A stretch of DNA of 64,000 nucleotides, taken from Microbacterium sp. W4I20. Lineage in GTDB: Bacteria; Actinomycetota; Actinomycetes; Actinomycetales; Microbacteriaceae. The stretch's first letter is position 1, and each line of letters starts with the position of its first letter. The stretch is taken from the NCBI RefSeq assembly GCF_030816505.1, contig NZ_JAUSYB010000001.1, forward strand, positions 1,054,001 to 1,118,000, given 5' to 3'. The notes under the pieces are model-generated. The model did no database searches. It saw only the letters and a list, made by a program, of their open reading frames with translations, and was not told the origin of the DNA. The translations under genes and the position numbers were made by a program. Below are positions 37,366-45,290 of this stretch, in pieces.

Positions 37366-37902
37366 ATGACCGACGGCACCAACGCCCACGATGAGCCGGG
37401 ATCTCCCGAGCCGTCGGAGGACTTCAACGAGCCGACTGCTCAGAAGCAGGCGGACGAGCAGAGCGAAACAGATGAGCAGATTCTCGAAGATGCTGAGGAA
37501 CTGATCAAGGATCCGGCTCCGTTGCTGCGCAAGGTCAGGCTCGACCCCGAAGCCCTCTCGCGCCTTGGTGACGGATTCCGAGCCATGCGCGAGGGAGTGA
37601 GTGACTTCTTCGTAGCCGGAGACCGAAGCGCCGGACGAACCAAGGACACAGCCGATCGGGTTATAAAGCTCATCGAAAAGGAGCTGGACCGCGAAGGACT
37701 AACAGCGAAAGAGCGGCTTGAGTTCATCGAGGCCGGCGAGCGCATGGCTGGCACGGTCGGAGATAGCGAATCCAGCACAAGAGCAGGCAACGAGCGCACC
37801 TTCGGGAAGATCGCGACGATCGCCGCGGGAGCTACCGTGGCTGTCCTGGTGCTGGGCTACCTCGGCAAGGACGGCAAGCTCCCCCCGATGCCGTCGGCAT
37901 GA
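37366..37902 (+). CDS. Acidic protein with C-terminal membrane anchor
   Basis: 178 aa. Residues 1-50 are acidic and disordered-looking (PEPSEDFNEPTAQKQADEQS). A helical middle follows (PLLRKVRLDPEALSRLGDGF, TADRVIKLIEKELDREGL), and one C-terminal hydrophobic segment (IATIAAGATVAVLVLGYLG) precedes a short tail. GGGGA lies 5 nt before the ATG. No family recognised. Its place beside the DUF262-HEPN-recombinase block makes it a possible accessory component. Confidence 0.65.
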   Translation: MTDGTNAHDEPGSPEPSEDFNEPTAQKQADEQSETDEQILEDAEELIKDPAPLLRKVRLDPEALSRLGDGFRAMREGVSDFFVAGDRSAGRTKDTADRVIKLIEKELDREGLTAKERLEFIEAGERMAGTVGDSESSTRAGNERTFGKIATIAAGATVAVLVLGYLGKDGKLPPMPSA

Positions 37903-37965
37903 CTCCACGGCGCTGACGCGCCATCGGAACAGCAAGCAAGAACTCAAATCCTGAGAGGGAAGCCG

Positions 37966-38414
37966 ATGGCGTCTGTTGTTGCAAGAGTGAGGCAAGTGAA
38001 GCAACCGAGAGGCGGCTACATCAATCCGCGAGCCATGGAGGTTGTCCGGCTCGATGATGGAAGGCCATCGCCACTCGACCACACGATCGAAAATGTGCAC
38101 TCATCGCTGTCGGCATGGCGGTGGACTACATGACTCGGTCCCTTATCGGCGCGGCACCAGCCGAGGCTTTCCGTATCTCGCTCATCGGCGCTTCCATCAT
38201 CCGCGAGGAGGACGAGGCGTTTGATCTGATCCAGGGAATAACTGGTCTCAACCACCCATCCCTGGTGAACGCCTGCAAGCTCGCTGGCTACGATGTGATC
38301 TACCGCGCAGGAATGGCAGGCTATCGGCCTGGGCGCAGGAGCGGGCAGCTACGGCAAAGGCCGGAGCATCATTGCCCCGGCCTCATGTGCCCGGTCGGAG
38401 ACGCGCAGCGTTAG
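37966..38414 (+). pseudogene. Conserved gene of unknown function, frameshifted
   Basis: Frame one, from the ATG at 37966, gives a protein reading GYINPRAMEVVRLDDG and ENVHSSLSAWRWTT before a stop. A second frame from 38115 continues with AVDYMTRSLIGAAPAEAFR..., LIQGITGLNHPSLVNACKLA and GYDVIYRAGMAGYRP. The two halves join smoothly if one G is restored near 38109, giving SSLVGMAVDYM. After GYRP the sequence loses its pattern (basic, Pro-rich), so the C-terminus is also damaged. I recall the reconstructed type (INPR..., LVG.AVDYLTR, NACKL.GYD) as a small conserved protein found beside plasmid and phage genes; its function is unknown. Confidence 0.65.
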
Positions 38415-38542
38415 GGCCGTAGCTGCCCGCCTGAAGAACTCGTAGCCGGAAGGCGCACAATCACACGGCCAGCGCCTCAAAGCGACTGGGACTGTCAGCT
38501 ACAGACTCTCGGCGTCGATCTCAGACGCAAACAGCCCGCCGA

Positions 38543-38584
38543 CGAGCAATCACACGGATCGCACCATCGACGGGCTGAGATCGC
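38543..38584. repeat. Right arm of the inverted repeat of about 42 bp
   Basis: Reverse complement of 34488-34529; 20 bp perfect (38565-38584) and the remainder about 80 percent. Lies 113 bp inside the right junction. The 282-bp gene-free stretch 38415-38696 otherwise contains the arm-type repeats. Confidence 0.75.
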
Positions 38585-38609
38585 AGCCTGGCGCGATGTC
38601 ATGCCAACG

Positions 38610-38666
38610 GATTTGACACAGACTCGACACAGGCGGCCAGATCTGACACATCTCCAGTGTCAAATC
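38610..38666. promoter_or_regulatory. Right cluster of TGACACA repeats, candidate integrase arm sites
   Basis: TGACACA at 38614-38620 and 38644-38650, CGACACA at 38625-38631, plus a perfect 10-bp inverted pair GATTTGACAC (38610-38619) and GTGTCAAATC (38657-38666). All lie within 90 bp of the right junction. Confidence 0.55.
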
Positions 38667-38696
38667 ACCCGGCAAAAGCAGCTAGATTCCAACGGT

Positions 38697-38722
38697 TTAG
38701 TTGTTAAATCTAAATTCCACGA
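38697..38722 (-). repeat. Right attachment-site candidate inside the ychF 3' end
   Basis: Last codons of ychF read GAA TTT AGA TTT AAC AAC TAA. TTT and AGA are rare in the rest of the gene, while displaced copies A and B use TTC, CGC and TGA. The element has probably supplied a synonymous 3' end that keeps YchF intact. Shared core with copies A and B: AGTTGTT. Confidence 0.7.
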
Positions 38723-39770
38723 CGTCGCCGTCCTTCATGACGTAGTCCTTGCCCTCGAGGCGCGCCTTGCCCTTGGCGCGGGCCTCGATGACGGAGCCGG
38801 TCTCGACCAGGTCGTCGAACGAGACGATCTCCGCCTTGATGAAGCCCTTCTCGAAGTCGGTGTGGATGACTCCGGCGGCCTGCGGTGCCTTCGAGCCCTT
38901 GGGGATCGTCCACGCGCGAGCCTCCTTCGGGCCGGCGGTGAGATACGTCTGCAGCCCCAGCGTGTCGAACCCGATCCGGGCGAGCTGGTCCAGACCCGAC
39001 TCGTCCTGACCGGTCGACGCCAGAAGCTCTGCGGCATCCTCAGGGTCGAGATCGATCAGCTCGGACTCGATCTTCGCGTCGAGGAAAATGGCCTTCGCCG
39101 GAGCGACCAGAGCGGCGAGTTCTTCCTTGCGCGCAGCGTCCGTCAGCACTCCCTCGTCGACGTTGAAGACGAAGATGACGGGCTTCGAGGTGAGCAGCCC
39201 CAGTTCGCGGATGGGCGTCAGGTCGATGCCTGCGACAGACAGGAGCACTCCGCGCTCCAGGGCGTCCTTCGCGGCGATCGCCGTCTCGAGCACGATCGGC
39301 TCGGCCTTCTTGCCGCGCACTTCCTTCTCGTACCGGGAGATCGCCTTCTCGACTGTCTCGAGGTCGGCGAGCATGAGCTCGGCGTTGATCGTCTCCATAT
39401 CGGATGCCGGGTTCACCGCACCGTCGACGTGTACGACGTCGTCGTCGGCGAAGCCGCGGACGACCTGCGCGATGGCGTCGGCCTCGCGGATGTTCGCGAG
39501 GAACTTGTTGCCGAGCCCCTCGCCCTCGCTCGCGCCGCGCACGATGCCGGCGATGTCGACGAACGACACGGCCGCCGGCAGGATGCGCTCGCTGCCGAAG
39601 ATCTCGGCGAGCGTGTCGAGACGCGGGTCAGGCAGGTTCACCACGCCGATGTTCGGCTCGATCGTCGCGAACGGATAGTTCGCCGCGAGCACATCGTTCT
39701 TGGTGAGAGCGTTGAAGAGGGTGGACTTGCCGACGTTGGGCAGGCCGACGATGCCGATAGTGAGAGCCAC
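38697..39770 (-). CDS. ychF: Redox-regulated ATPase YchF (OLA1-like)
   Basis: 357-aa Obg-related P-loop protein that binds ATP rather than GTP and associates with ribosomes. G1 is GLPNVGKST (residues 9-17), G3 is VDIAG, and the G4 region is FVFNVDEG. The TGS domain is at the C-terminus (AGVIHTDFEKGFIKAE... DGDVVEFRFNN). The start is GTG at 39768-39770 with a TAGACT box 8 nt upstream. Its last few codons differ in style from the rest of the gene because an element is integrated there. Gene function appears preserved. Confidence 0.95.
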   Translation of the reverse strand: MALTIGIVGLPNVGKSTLFNALTKNDVLAANYPFATIEPNIGVVNLPDPRLDTLAEIFGSERILPAAVSFVDIAGIVRGASEGEGLGNKFLANIREADAIAQVVRGFADDDVVHVDGAVNPASDMETINAELMLADLETVEKAISRYEKEVRGKKAEPIVLETAIAAKDALERGVLLSVAGIDLTPIRELGLLTSKPVIFVFNVDEGVLTDAARKEELAALVAPAKAIFLDAKIESELIDLDPEDAAELLASTGQDESGLDQLARIGFDTLGLQTYLTAGPKEARAWTIPKGSKAPQAAGVIHTDFEKGFIKAEIVSFDDLVETGSVIEARAKGKARLEGKDYVMKDGDVVEFRFNN

Positions 39771-39909
39771 GGAGGACGAGTCTACCGGTCGCGCGCTGCC
39801 CGGAACTGTGCGCGGAGTCAGTCGCATCCCGAGCCCCTGGCGGGTTTGCGCCGTAACGATCGAGTATCGGCAGACGAGAGACGTTGTCGGCCCGACTACG
39901 GTCATGTTC

Positions 39910-40314
39910 ATGCAAAAGCGCAGAGGACTCGCTGTTGCATCCACTGCGCTCGTCGGAGCGCTCGCCCTCGCGGGCTGTACCGCTACGCATCCCTCCGCTG
40001 TGCGAGTCAACTCCGATGGTTCCGTGGACTATGTCACCTGCGTACCCGACGCGGATGACTGGAACGCGTATTTCCACGCCGCAGAGGACGAAGATGACGC
40101 CCTTGAGCTGCAGCCGACCGAGGACCTCGTCGCCTCCGCCGAGGGGGTCGTGGTGCACTTCGCGGCCCCGGATCAGGACTGGGACTCCCTCACGGTCGGT
40201 GCGTCCTACTTCTCGTCCGTAAGGGTCCGCTCCGACAGCTTCACACCCGACGGGTGGCATTGGAACACAGATGAGTGGTTCCACACCCGCGGTCGCTGCT
40301 TGATCGAAGAGTGA
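39910..40314 (+). CDS. Putative lipoprotein
   Basis: 134 aa. Signal peptide MQKRRGLAVASTALVGALALAGC ends in lipobox LAGC, Cys23. The mature part is small and acidic in the middle (AAEDEDDALELQPTED), with Trp-rich C-terminal strands (TPDGWHWNTDEWFHTRGRC). The second of two close ATGs is chosen because TACGGT lies 7 nt upstream, compared with 1 nt for the first. No family assigned. Confidence 0.75.
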   Translation: MQKRRGLAVASTALVGALALAGCTATHPSAVRVNSDGSVDYVTCVPDADDWNAYFHAAEDEDDALELQPTEDLVASAEGVVVHFAAPDQDWDSLTVGASYFSSVRVRSDSFTPDGWHWNTDEWFHTRGRCLIEE

Positions 40315-40327
40315 CCTCTGCCTCGAT

Positions 40328-40807
40328 CTAGGACTGCGCGGAACCCCGCTCGCTGCTCTCGCACGCCGCAGTTCGTTCGGCATCCGTGCTGATGCAAGCG
40401 CCGTCCACCAAGGTTCGCTCGCCCACCGGCTCGCGAAGGGTGACGGTGACCGGCACCGCATCATTGCCCAAGCAGTTCGCGGCTCCGCTGCCTGTCGGCT
40501 CCGCGTCGATGCGGATCGTTACTCGATCCGCATCGTAGGTCACCACCGGAGCGAGCAGTTCGCCGGTCACCCCGTTCGCGCAGTCGAGACGGGTCACCTC
40601 TACCTCGAGAGTCGTGCTGTCCGACGTGACGCTGTCCGGGTCGATGAGCTGCCACGTCGCCGGCGCACCGGGCACCAGGGGCGCATCGCTGGGGTCGGGT
40701 GTGGCTGTCGTCGGAGGCGGTTGCGGCGCTGGAGCCGCCGCGCAACCGCTGAGGACGACGGATGCGACAAGGATGATCCCGAGCACGTCCCTCTGACGAC
40801 CGTTCAT
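40328..40807 (-). CDS. Putative lipoprotein
   Basis: 159 aa. Signal peptide with lipobox LSGC, Cys22, then a Pro/Thr/Ala linker (APAPQPPPTTATPDPSD). The mature domain is beta-rich with four cysteines (LDCANG, ANCLGND, GACISTD, TAACESS) that could form two disulfides. TACCGT lies 7 nt before the ATG. Convergent with the preceding lipoprotein. No family assigned. Confidence 0.75.
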   Translation of the reverse strand: MNGRQRDVLGIILVASVVLSGCAAAPAPQPPPTTATPDPSDAPLVPGAPATWQLIDPDSVTSDSTTLEVEVTRLDCANGVTGELLAPVVTYDADRVTIRIDAEPTGSGAANCLGNDAVPVTVTLREPVGERTLVDGACISTDAERTAACESSERGSAQS

Positions 40808-40889
40808 GCCGACAACGGTACTTTCGCTCCGGACTGAAAGAAAGGGGTCGAGTCCACCCTTCGCCCGCTGCTGGGAACTGTGCGCGGAG

Positions 40890-41630
40890 TCAGTCGCGCA
40901 CGGCGCGGAACGCGCGGGTCACGTAGGGAAGGTCGATCGTCCCGTCGCCGTGCAGGCCGAGCTCGTCGAAGAGTGCATCCATGTCGCGGCGGATGCGTGC
41001 CTTCTCCTCATCGGATGCCGTGATCACGTAGCTCCGAGACGCAGCCATGGCGTGCAGCAGTTCACGGGTGATCGGACGGTTCCACTCCCACCGCTCCTGC
41101 CCGAGCGGCCCGAACGGCGATGCGACGACCGGGTCGCCGGCGGCCAGCATGATCTCGGCATTGCTCCCGTGCATGATCTCGGTCAGTCGTCGCACCCACT
41201 CGACGCGCTCGTCACGGATGTTCCAGATGAGGCCGAGGACTCCCCCGCTCCGCACCACGCGTCCGATCTCGACGGATGCTGCAGCCGGATCCACCCAATG
41301 CCACGCCTGACCGAGCACGACCGCGTCGACACTGTCATCCGGCAGCGGCAGTTTTTCGGCCGTACCCACGAACGCGGGGACTCCGGGGACGGCCGTGCGC
41401 AACGTCGCGAGCATCTCCGGATCGGGGTCGACGGCGACGACTTCGGCGTCCGGCGCGCCGATCAGCGTGCGGGTGAGCTTGCCCGTCCCGGCCCCGACGT
41501 CCGCGATGCGGCGGGAGCCGTGCGGAAGCGCATCCAGCATCCAGGCGACGGCGTCGAAGGGGTACTCGGGGCGACCGACCTCGTAGCTGTGGGCCTGGAC
41601 GCCGAAGGATGTCGCCTGCTCTTCCGTCAT
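40890..41630 (-). CDS. Class I SAM-dependent methyltransferase
   Basis: 246 aa. SAM-binding motif I is IADVGAGTGKLTRTL, motif II EVVAVDPDPEML, and the motif III region LPLPDDSVDAVVLGQAWHWVD. This is the pattern of the methyltransferase domain 11 group (UbiE/YcgJ-like). Acceptor unknown. The ATG has TAGGCT exactly 6 nt upstream (41637-41642) and no ribosome-binding site. It is divergent from the exonuclease gene. Confidence 0.87.
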   Translation of the reverse strand: MTEEQATSFGVQAHSYEVGRPEYPFDAVAWMLDALPHGSRRIADVGAGTGKLTRTLIGAPDAEVVAVDPDPEMLATLRTAVPGVPAFVGTAEKLPLPDDSVDAVVLGQAWHWVDPAAASVEIGRVVRSGGVLGLIWNIRDERVEWVRRLTEIMHGSNAEIMLAAGDPVVASPFGPLGQERWEWNRPITRELLHAMAASRSYVITASDEEKARIRRDMDALFDELGLHGDGTIDLPYVTRAFRAVRD

Positions 41631-41689
41631 GTCGCCAGCCTACGGCGAGCCTCCGATCTGCCGCAGAAGTCGCGAGGGAGAGTGGACAC

Positions 41690-42304
41690 GTGCCACTGGA
41701 CTTCACTGCGATCGACTTCGAGACCGCGAACTCCAGCCCCGCCTCCGCCTGCTCCGTCGGACTCGTCCGCGTGCGCGGTGGCGAGGTCGTCGCCACCGCC
41801 GGATGGCTGATCCAGCCGCCTCCCGGGCATGACGAGTTCCAGGAGTGGAACGTGCGGATCCACGGCATCCAGCCGAGCGATGTCCTGTCGGCCGCGACCT
41901 GGGCCGAGCAGTTCGATCGGCTGTGCGACTTCGCCGGGGCCGACGTCCTCGTCGCGCACAACGCCGGATTCGACCTCAACGTGCTGCGTCGTGCCGCCGA
42001 GGTCACCGGCATGTCGTGCCCGCCGTACCGGTCGCTCTGCAGCCTCGCGGTCGCGCGCAAGACCTACCAGCTCGATTCGTATCGCCTGCCGAAGGCCGCA
42101 GCCGCCGCGGGATTCGCGGAGTTCCCGCACCACGACGCCCTGGCCGACGCCCGCGCGTGCGCGCACATCGTGATCGATGCAGCCCGACGCCTCGGGGCCT
42201 CCGACGTGTTCGCCCTGGCGGATGCCCTGCACGTGCGCGTGACCGAACCCGCCGCGCCCGCGCTGGAGCGCGCCGCACCGGCCCTGGAGCGCGCGGTCGC
42301 CTGA
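41690..42304 (+). CDS. DEDDh 3'-5' exonuclease (DnaQ-like)
   Basis: 204 aa. Exo I is AIDFETAN (Asp9, Glu11), Exo II HNAGFDLNVL, and Exo III HHDALADARA, all intact. This predicts a metal-dependent 3'-5' exonuclease, related to stand-alone DnaQ-type proteins and to exonuclease domains of polymerase III. The GTG start has GAGGGAGA upstream. A Pro/Ala repeat (APALERAAPALERA) forms the C-terminal end. No BRCT domain. Confidence 0.88.
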   Translation: MPLDFTAIDFETANSSPASACSVGLVRVRGGEVVATAGWLIQPPPGHDEFQEWNVRIHGIQPSDVLSAATWAEQFDRLCDFAGADVLVAHNAGFDLNVLRRAAEVTGMSCPPYRSLCSLAVARKTYQLDSYRLPKAAAAAGFAEFPHHDALADARACAHIVIDAARRLGASDVFALADALHVRVTEPAAPALERAAPALERAVA

Positions 42305-42365
42305 GTCCTCCCCCGCCAGAGCGGGGCGGCGCCGGAATGTCGGATGCCGGACGCATCATGGACAC

Positions 42366-43670
42366 ATGGATGCTCTGTCGCTCGTTCTGGTCCTCGCCGC
42401 ACTCGCGGCGGGTGTCGCTGTGGGGTGGTTTCTGCGTGCCGGGCGCGGAGCGGCGGATCTCGCCCGAGCCGAAGCCGAACTGGCCGCCGCGCGCGATGAC
42501 CGCGACCGACAGTACGACCTCTATCGCGACGCCGTCGAGCACGCCCGCACCGAGCAGCGTGCCGAAGCGCAGCGCGTGCAACAGCAGAACGCCGTGCTGA
42601 CCGCGCTGGCCCCGGTACGCGAGAGCCTGCAGCAGATGCAGTCGAAGGTCACCGCCATCGAGCAGGAGCGGCAGGCGCAGTTCGGCACCCTCGCCGAGCA
42701 GCTGCGCCGGGCCCAGGAGTCCGATGAGGCTCTTCGCGCCACGACGGAGTCCCTCGCAGGAGCACTGCGCTCCACGTCGACCCGCGGCGTCTGGGGAGAG
42801 ACCCAGCTGCGGCGGGTCGTCGAGGCCGCGGGACTCACGCGGCACGTCGACTTCGACCTCCAGTCCACGATCTCCTCCGACCGTGGCACAGGCCGTCCCG
42901 ACATGGTCGTGCGCCTGGCCGGCGGCACCTCCATCGCCGTCGACGCCAAAGTTCCGCTCGATGCCTACCTCGAGGCCGCCGCACTGCCGGCCGGTGACGC
43001 GCACGAGGCCCAGAGGCGCGCGCACATGCAGCGGCACGTCAAGGCGGTCCGAGCCCATATCGACGCCCTCGCGAAGAAGGCCTATTGGTCGGGCCTCGAC
43101 TCCAGCCCCGAGTTCGTGATCTGCTTCCTCCCGACCGAGTCGCTGCTCGCCGCGGCGATCGACGAAGACCCGACGCTGCTCGACTACGCCTTCAATCACC
43201 GCGTGGCCCTGGCCTCGCCCGTGAACCTCTGGGCGGTGCTGAAGACCGTGGCCTACACCTGGACACAGCAGGAGGTGTCGACCGAGGCGCGAACGCTGCT
43301 CAACCTCGGTACTCAGCTCTACGACCGACTCGGCACGCTCGCCGGTCACGCCGACGACCTGCGTCGCGCGCTGGAGCGCACGGTCGACAGCTACAACAAG
43401 TTCGCCGGTTCCCTCGAGACCCGGGTGTTGGTGACTGCCCGGCAGTTTCCTGGCATCGATGCCTCAGCGCTGGCGACCGCGCCGGTTGTCACGGCAGGAG
43501 TCACCCGGCGCTTCACCGCGCCGGAACTGATCAGCACCGAAAGCGATGGGTCGACCGACATACGCAGAGAGCATGAAGCCGACGCACCCACGGTTGCGAG
43601 AGCTGAGTCCGACGACACCGCACTGATCGCCGACGTCGGCGACGTCAGAGCGCGGTTGAACGAGGGCTAG
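42366..43670 (+). CDS. rmuC: DNA recombination protein RmuC homologue
   Basis: 434 aa. An N-terminal membrane segment (LSLVLVLAALAAGVAVGWF) is followed by a coiled coil (about 30-120, ELAAARDDRDRQYDLYRDAV) and the RmuC domain. The hallmark is TRGVWGETQLRRVVEAAGL, followed by RPDMVVRLAGG, AVDAKVPLDAY and FLPTESLL. RmuC limits DNA inversions in E. coli. The C-terminal 60 residues are acidic and unstructured. CATCAT precedes the ATG by six bases. Confidence 0.93.
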   Translation: MDALSLVLVLAALAAGVAVGWFLRAGRGAADLARAEAELAAARDDRDRQYDLYRDAVEHARTEQRAEAQRVQQQNAVLTALAPVRESLQQMQSKVTAIEQERQAQFGTLAEQLRRAQESDEALRATTESLAGALRSTSTRGVWGETQLRRVVEAAGLTRHVDFDLQSTISSDRGTGRPDMVVRLAGGTSIAVDAKVPLDAYLEAAALPAGDAHEAQRRAHMQRHVKAVRAHIDALAKKAYWSGLDSSPEFVICFLPTESLLAAAIDEDPTLLDYAFNHRVALASPVNLWAVLKTVAYTWTQQEVSTEARTLLNLGTQLYDRLGTLAGHADDLRRALERTVDSYNKFAGSLETRVLVTARQFPGIDASALATAPVVTAGVTRRFTAPELISTESDGSTDIRREHEADAPTVARAESDDTALIADVGDVRARLNEG

Positions 43671-43671
43671 G

Positions 43672-43959
43672 TCAGGCGACGCCGGGGACGCCGCTCAGCA
43701 GCAGGATCACCAGACCGCTGGTGGCGAGGAACGCGCCGATCATCCACCAGGCGCTGATCTCATGACCTTCGTCGAGACGCTTGCGAAAGAGCACGTCTGC
43801 GCGGCGGGCCGGGTCGCTGACGGCCGTGGGCGGGTTCGCTGCGGAAGGCGCCGGAGCGACCACTTCCGCGTCGGCGCTCACCCGGAGGATGCGCCCGGTA
43901 TTGGTCGTGACGATCTTCGTCGGGGCGGCCTTGGAGCCACTCGTGTGCTGCGTTGTCAT
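43672..43959 (-). CDS. Small single-span membrane protein
   Basis: 95 aa. Cytoplasmic-type N-terminal part (TTNTGRILRVSADAEVV, Ala/Pro linker, RRADVLFRKRLDEGHE) and one C-terminal span (ISAWWMIGAFLATSGLVILL). AGGAGG lies 8 nt before the ATG at 43957-43959. It ends only 2 nt from the convergent rmuC stop. Function unknown. Confidence 0.72.
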   Translation of the reverse strand: MTTQHTSGSKAAPTKIVTTNTGRILRVSADAEVVAPAPSAANPPTAVSDPARRADVLFRKRLDEGHEISAWWMIGAFLATSGLVILLLSGVPGVA

Positions 43960-44064
43960 CTGTTCGCCCTCCTGCGCCTGCGGTGCCTGGCGGCTCCGTC
44001 GACGGCGACAAACCCAGTGACAATTGTGACACGGCACTCCGCAGAAGCGGGGATCGCGACGATT

Positions 44065-44082
44065 CGACCCGATACCGGGTCG
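44065..44082 (-). terminator. Weak hairpin after glpX
   Basis: CGACCCG, loop ATAC, CGGGTCG, 37 nt downstream of the glpX stop. No T-run follows, so termination is uncertain. Confidence 0.35.
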
Positions 44083-44118
44083 GTAACGATGACCGCGCTC
44101 AGCCGTTCGTGCTGCGGC

Positions 44119-45105
44119 TCAGAGCCACTTGGAGACGAGGTGCTCCGACGCGATCCGGCGCAGCGTGCCCGAGGCACCACGCAGTACGACGCTCTCCGTG
44201 TAGACGAATCCACGCTCGCGGCGGACCCCGGCGACGAGCTGGCCGTCGGTCACGCCGGTCGCGACGAAGATCGTGTTCTTGCCCTGCACGAGATCGTCGG
44301 CCTCATACACCTTGTCCATGTCGAGCCCGGCGTCGATCCCGCGCTGGCGCTCGTCGTCATCCCGCGGCCAGAGAATGCCCTGGATGTGTCCGCCGAGCGC
44401 CTTGATGGCGCAGGCCGTGACGATGCCCTCCGGGCTGCCGCCGACGCCGACGCACATGTCGGTGCGCGCGTCGTGGCGGGCGGCGTTGATGCCGCCGGCG
44501 ACATCGCCGTCGCTCATCAGGCGGGTGCCGGCACCCGCATCGCGGATGTCCTGGATCAGCTGCTCGTGGCGCGGACGGTTCAGCACGGAGACGACGATCT
44601 CGTCGACGGGCTTGCCGAGCGCTCCGGCGAGCTTGCGGATGTTCTCCCCGATGGGCAGACGGATGTCGACCACACCGACACCCGCGGGGCCGGTGACGAG
44701 CTTGTCCATGTAGAAGACGCTCGACGCATCGAGCATCGTGCCACGGTCGGACACCGCGATCACGGACAGGGCGTTCTGACGACCTGCTGCGGTGAGGGAC
44801 GTGCCGTCGATCGGGTCGACCGCGATGTCGCAGAGCGGTCCCCGTCCGGTACCGACGATCTCGCCGTTGAAGAGCATGGGGGCGTTGTCCTTCTCGCCCT
44901 CGCCGATCACGACCCGCCCCTGGAAGTCGACGGTGCCGAGGAACGCACGCATCGCGTCGACGGCGGCCCCGTCGGCCGCCTCCTTCGCACCGCGTCCGAT
45001 GAAGGGCACCGCGCGGATGGCAGCGGCCTCCGTGGAGCGCACCAACTCCATCGCGAGGTTGCGGTCGGGATGGAGCGGGCTCAGATCGGCTGTCAGACTC
45101 ACCAT
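44119..45105 (-). CDS. glpX: Fructose-1,6-bisphosphatase, class II
   Basis: Gluconeogenic phosphatase, 328 aa (E. coli GlpX 336). Key stretches are VIGEGEKDNAPML (metal-binding acidic residues), DIAVDPIDGTSLTA (the lithium-sensitive phosphatase motif) and GVGGSPEGI. It is the only FBPase class expected in most Actinobacteria. The ATG has TAGGCT exactly 6 nt upstream (45112-45117), so it is probably leaderless. Divergent from fba, pairing opposing steps at fructose-1,6-bisphosphate. Confidence 0.96.
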   Translation of the reverse strand: MVSLTADLSPLHPDRNLAMELVRSTEAAAIRAVPFIGRGAKEAADGAAVDAMRAFLGTVDFQGRVVIGEGEKDNAPMLFNGEIVGTGRGPLCDIAVDPIDGTSLTAAGRQNALSVIAVSDRGTMLDASSVFYMDKLVTGPAGVGVVDIRLPIGENIRKLAGALGKPVDEIVVSVLNRPRHEQLIQDIRDAGAGTRLMSDGDVAGGINAARHDARTDMCVGVGGSPEGIVTACAIKALGGHIQGILWPRDDDERQRGIDAGLDMDKVYEADDLVQGKNTIFVATGVTDGQLVAGVRRERGFVYTESVVLRGASGTLRRIASEHLVSKWL

Positions 45106-45290
45106 GCGGCCAGCCTAGCCATCGAAGCACGCAAAGCACCGGGCTTTCGGCGGATATCCGATGAAGGAATCGCAGTTCTTAACAGAGGCGTAGGAGCACG
45201 CCCGGCTGTCGGGGCCTCTGCCCGCGGCATCCGCCCACGCACCCCGATAGAGTGACTGCTGTCCCGGCTTCCCCTAACGCAGGAGTTCTC

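Larger units (their letters stand above)
32572..38705. mobile_element. 6.1-kb integrative element inserted in the 3' end of ychF
   Basis: Bounded by ychF-tail copies (32572-32590 and the ychF terminus at 38697-38722). Base composition is visibly less GC-rich, with codons such as AGA and ATA that the neighbours avoid. Contents in order: tyrosine integrase, frameshifted HEPN gene, DUF262 gene, serine recombinase, acidic membrane protein, frameshifted conserved gene. There is no relaxase, replication initiator or phage structural gene, so it is not self-transmissible as seen. TGACACA repeats near both ends look like integrase arm sites. Two independent frameshifts suggest it is decaying, or that the assembly has errors here. 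Confidence 0.85.

Noticed and set aside
32572..38705. Element as a prophage or conjugative element
   Set aside because: No capsid, portal, terminase, relaxase, type IV secretion or replication gene is present.
45252..45290. Earlier GTG start for fba
   Set aside because: It overlaps the predicted -10 box; the ATG 39 nt later has AGGAG and the conserved aldolase N-terminus.
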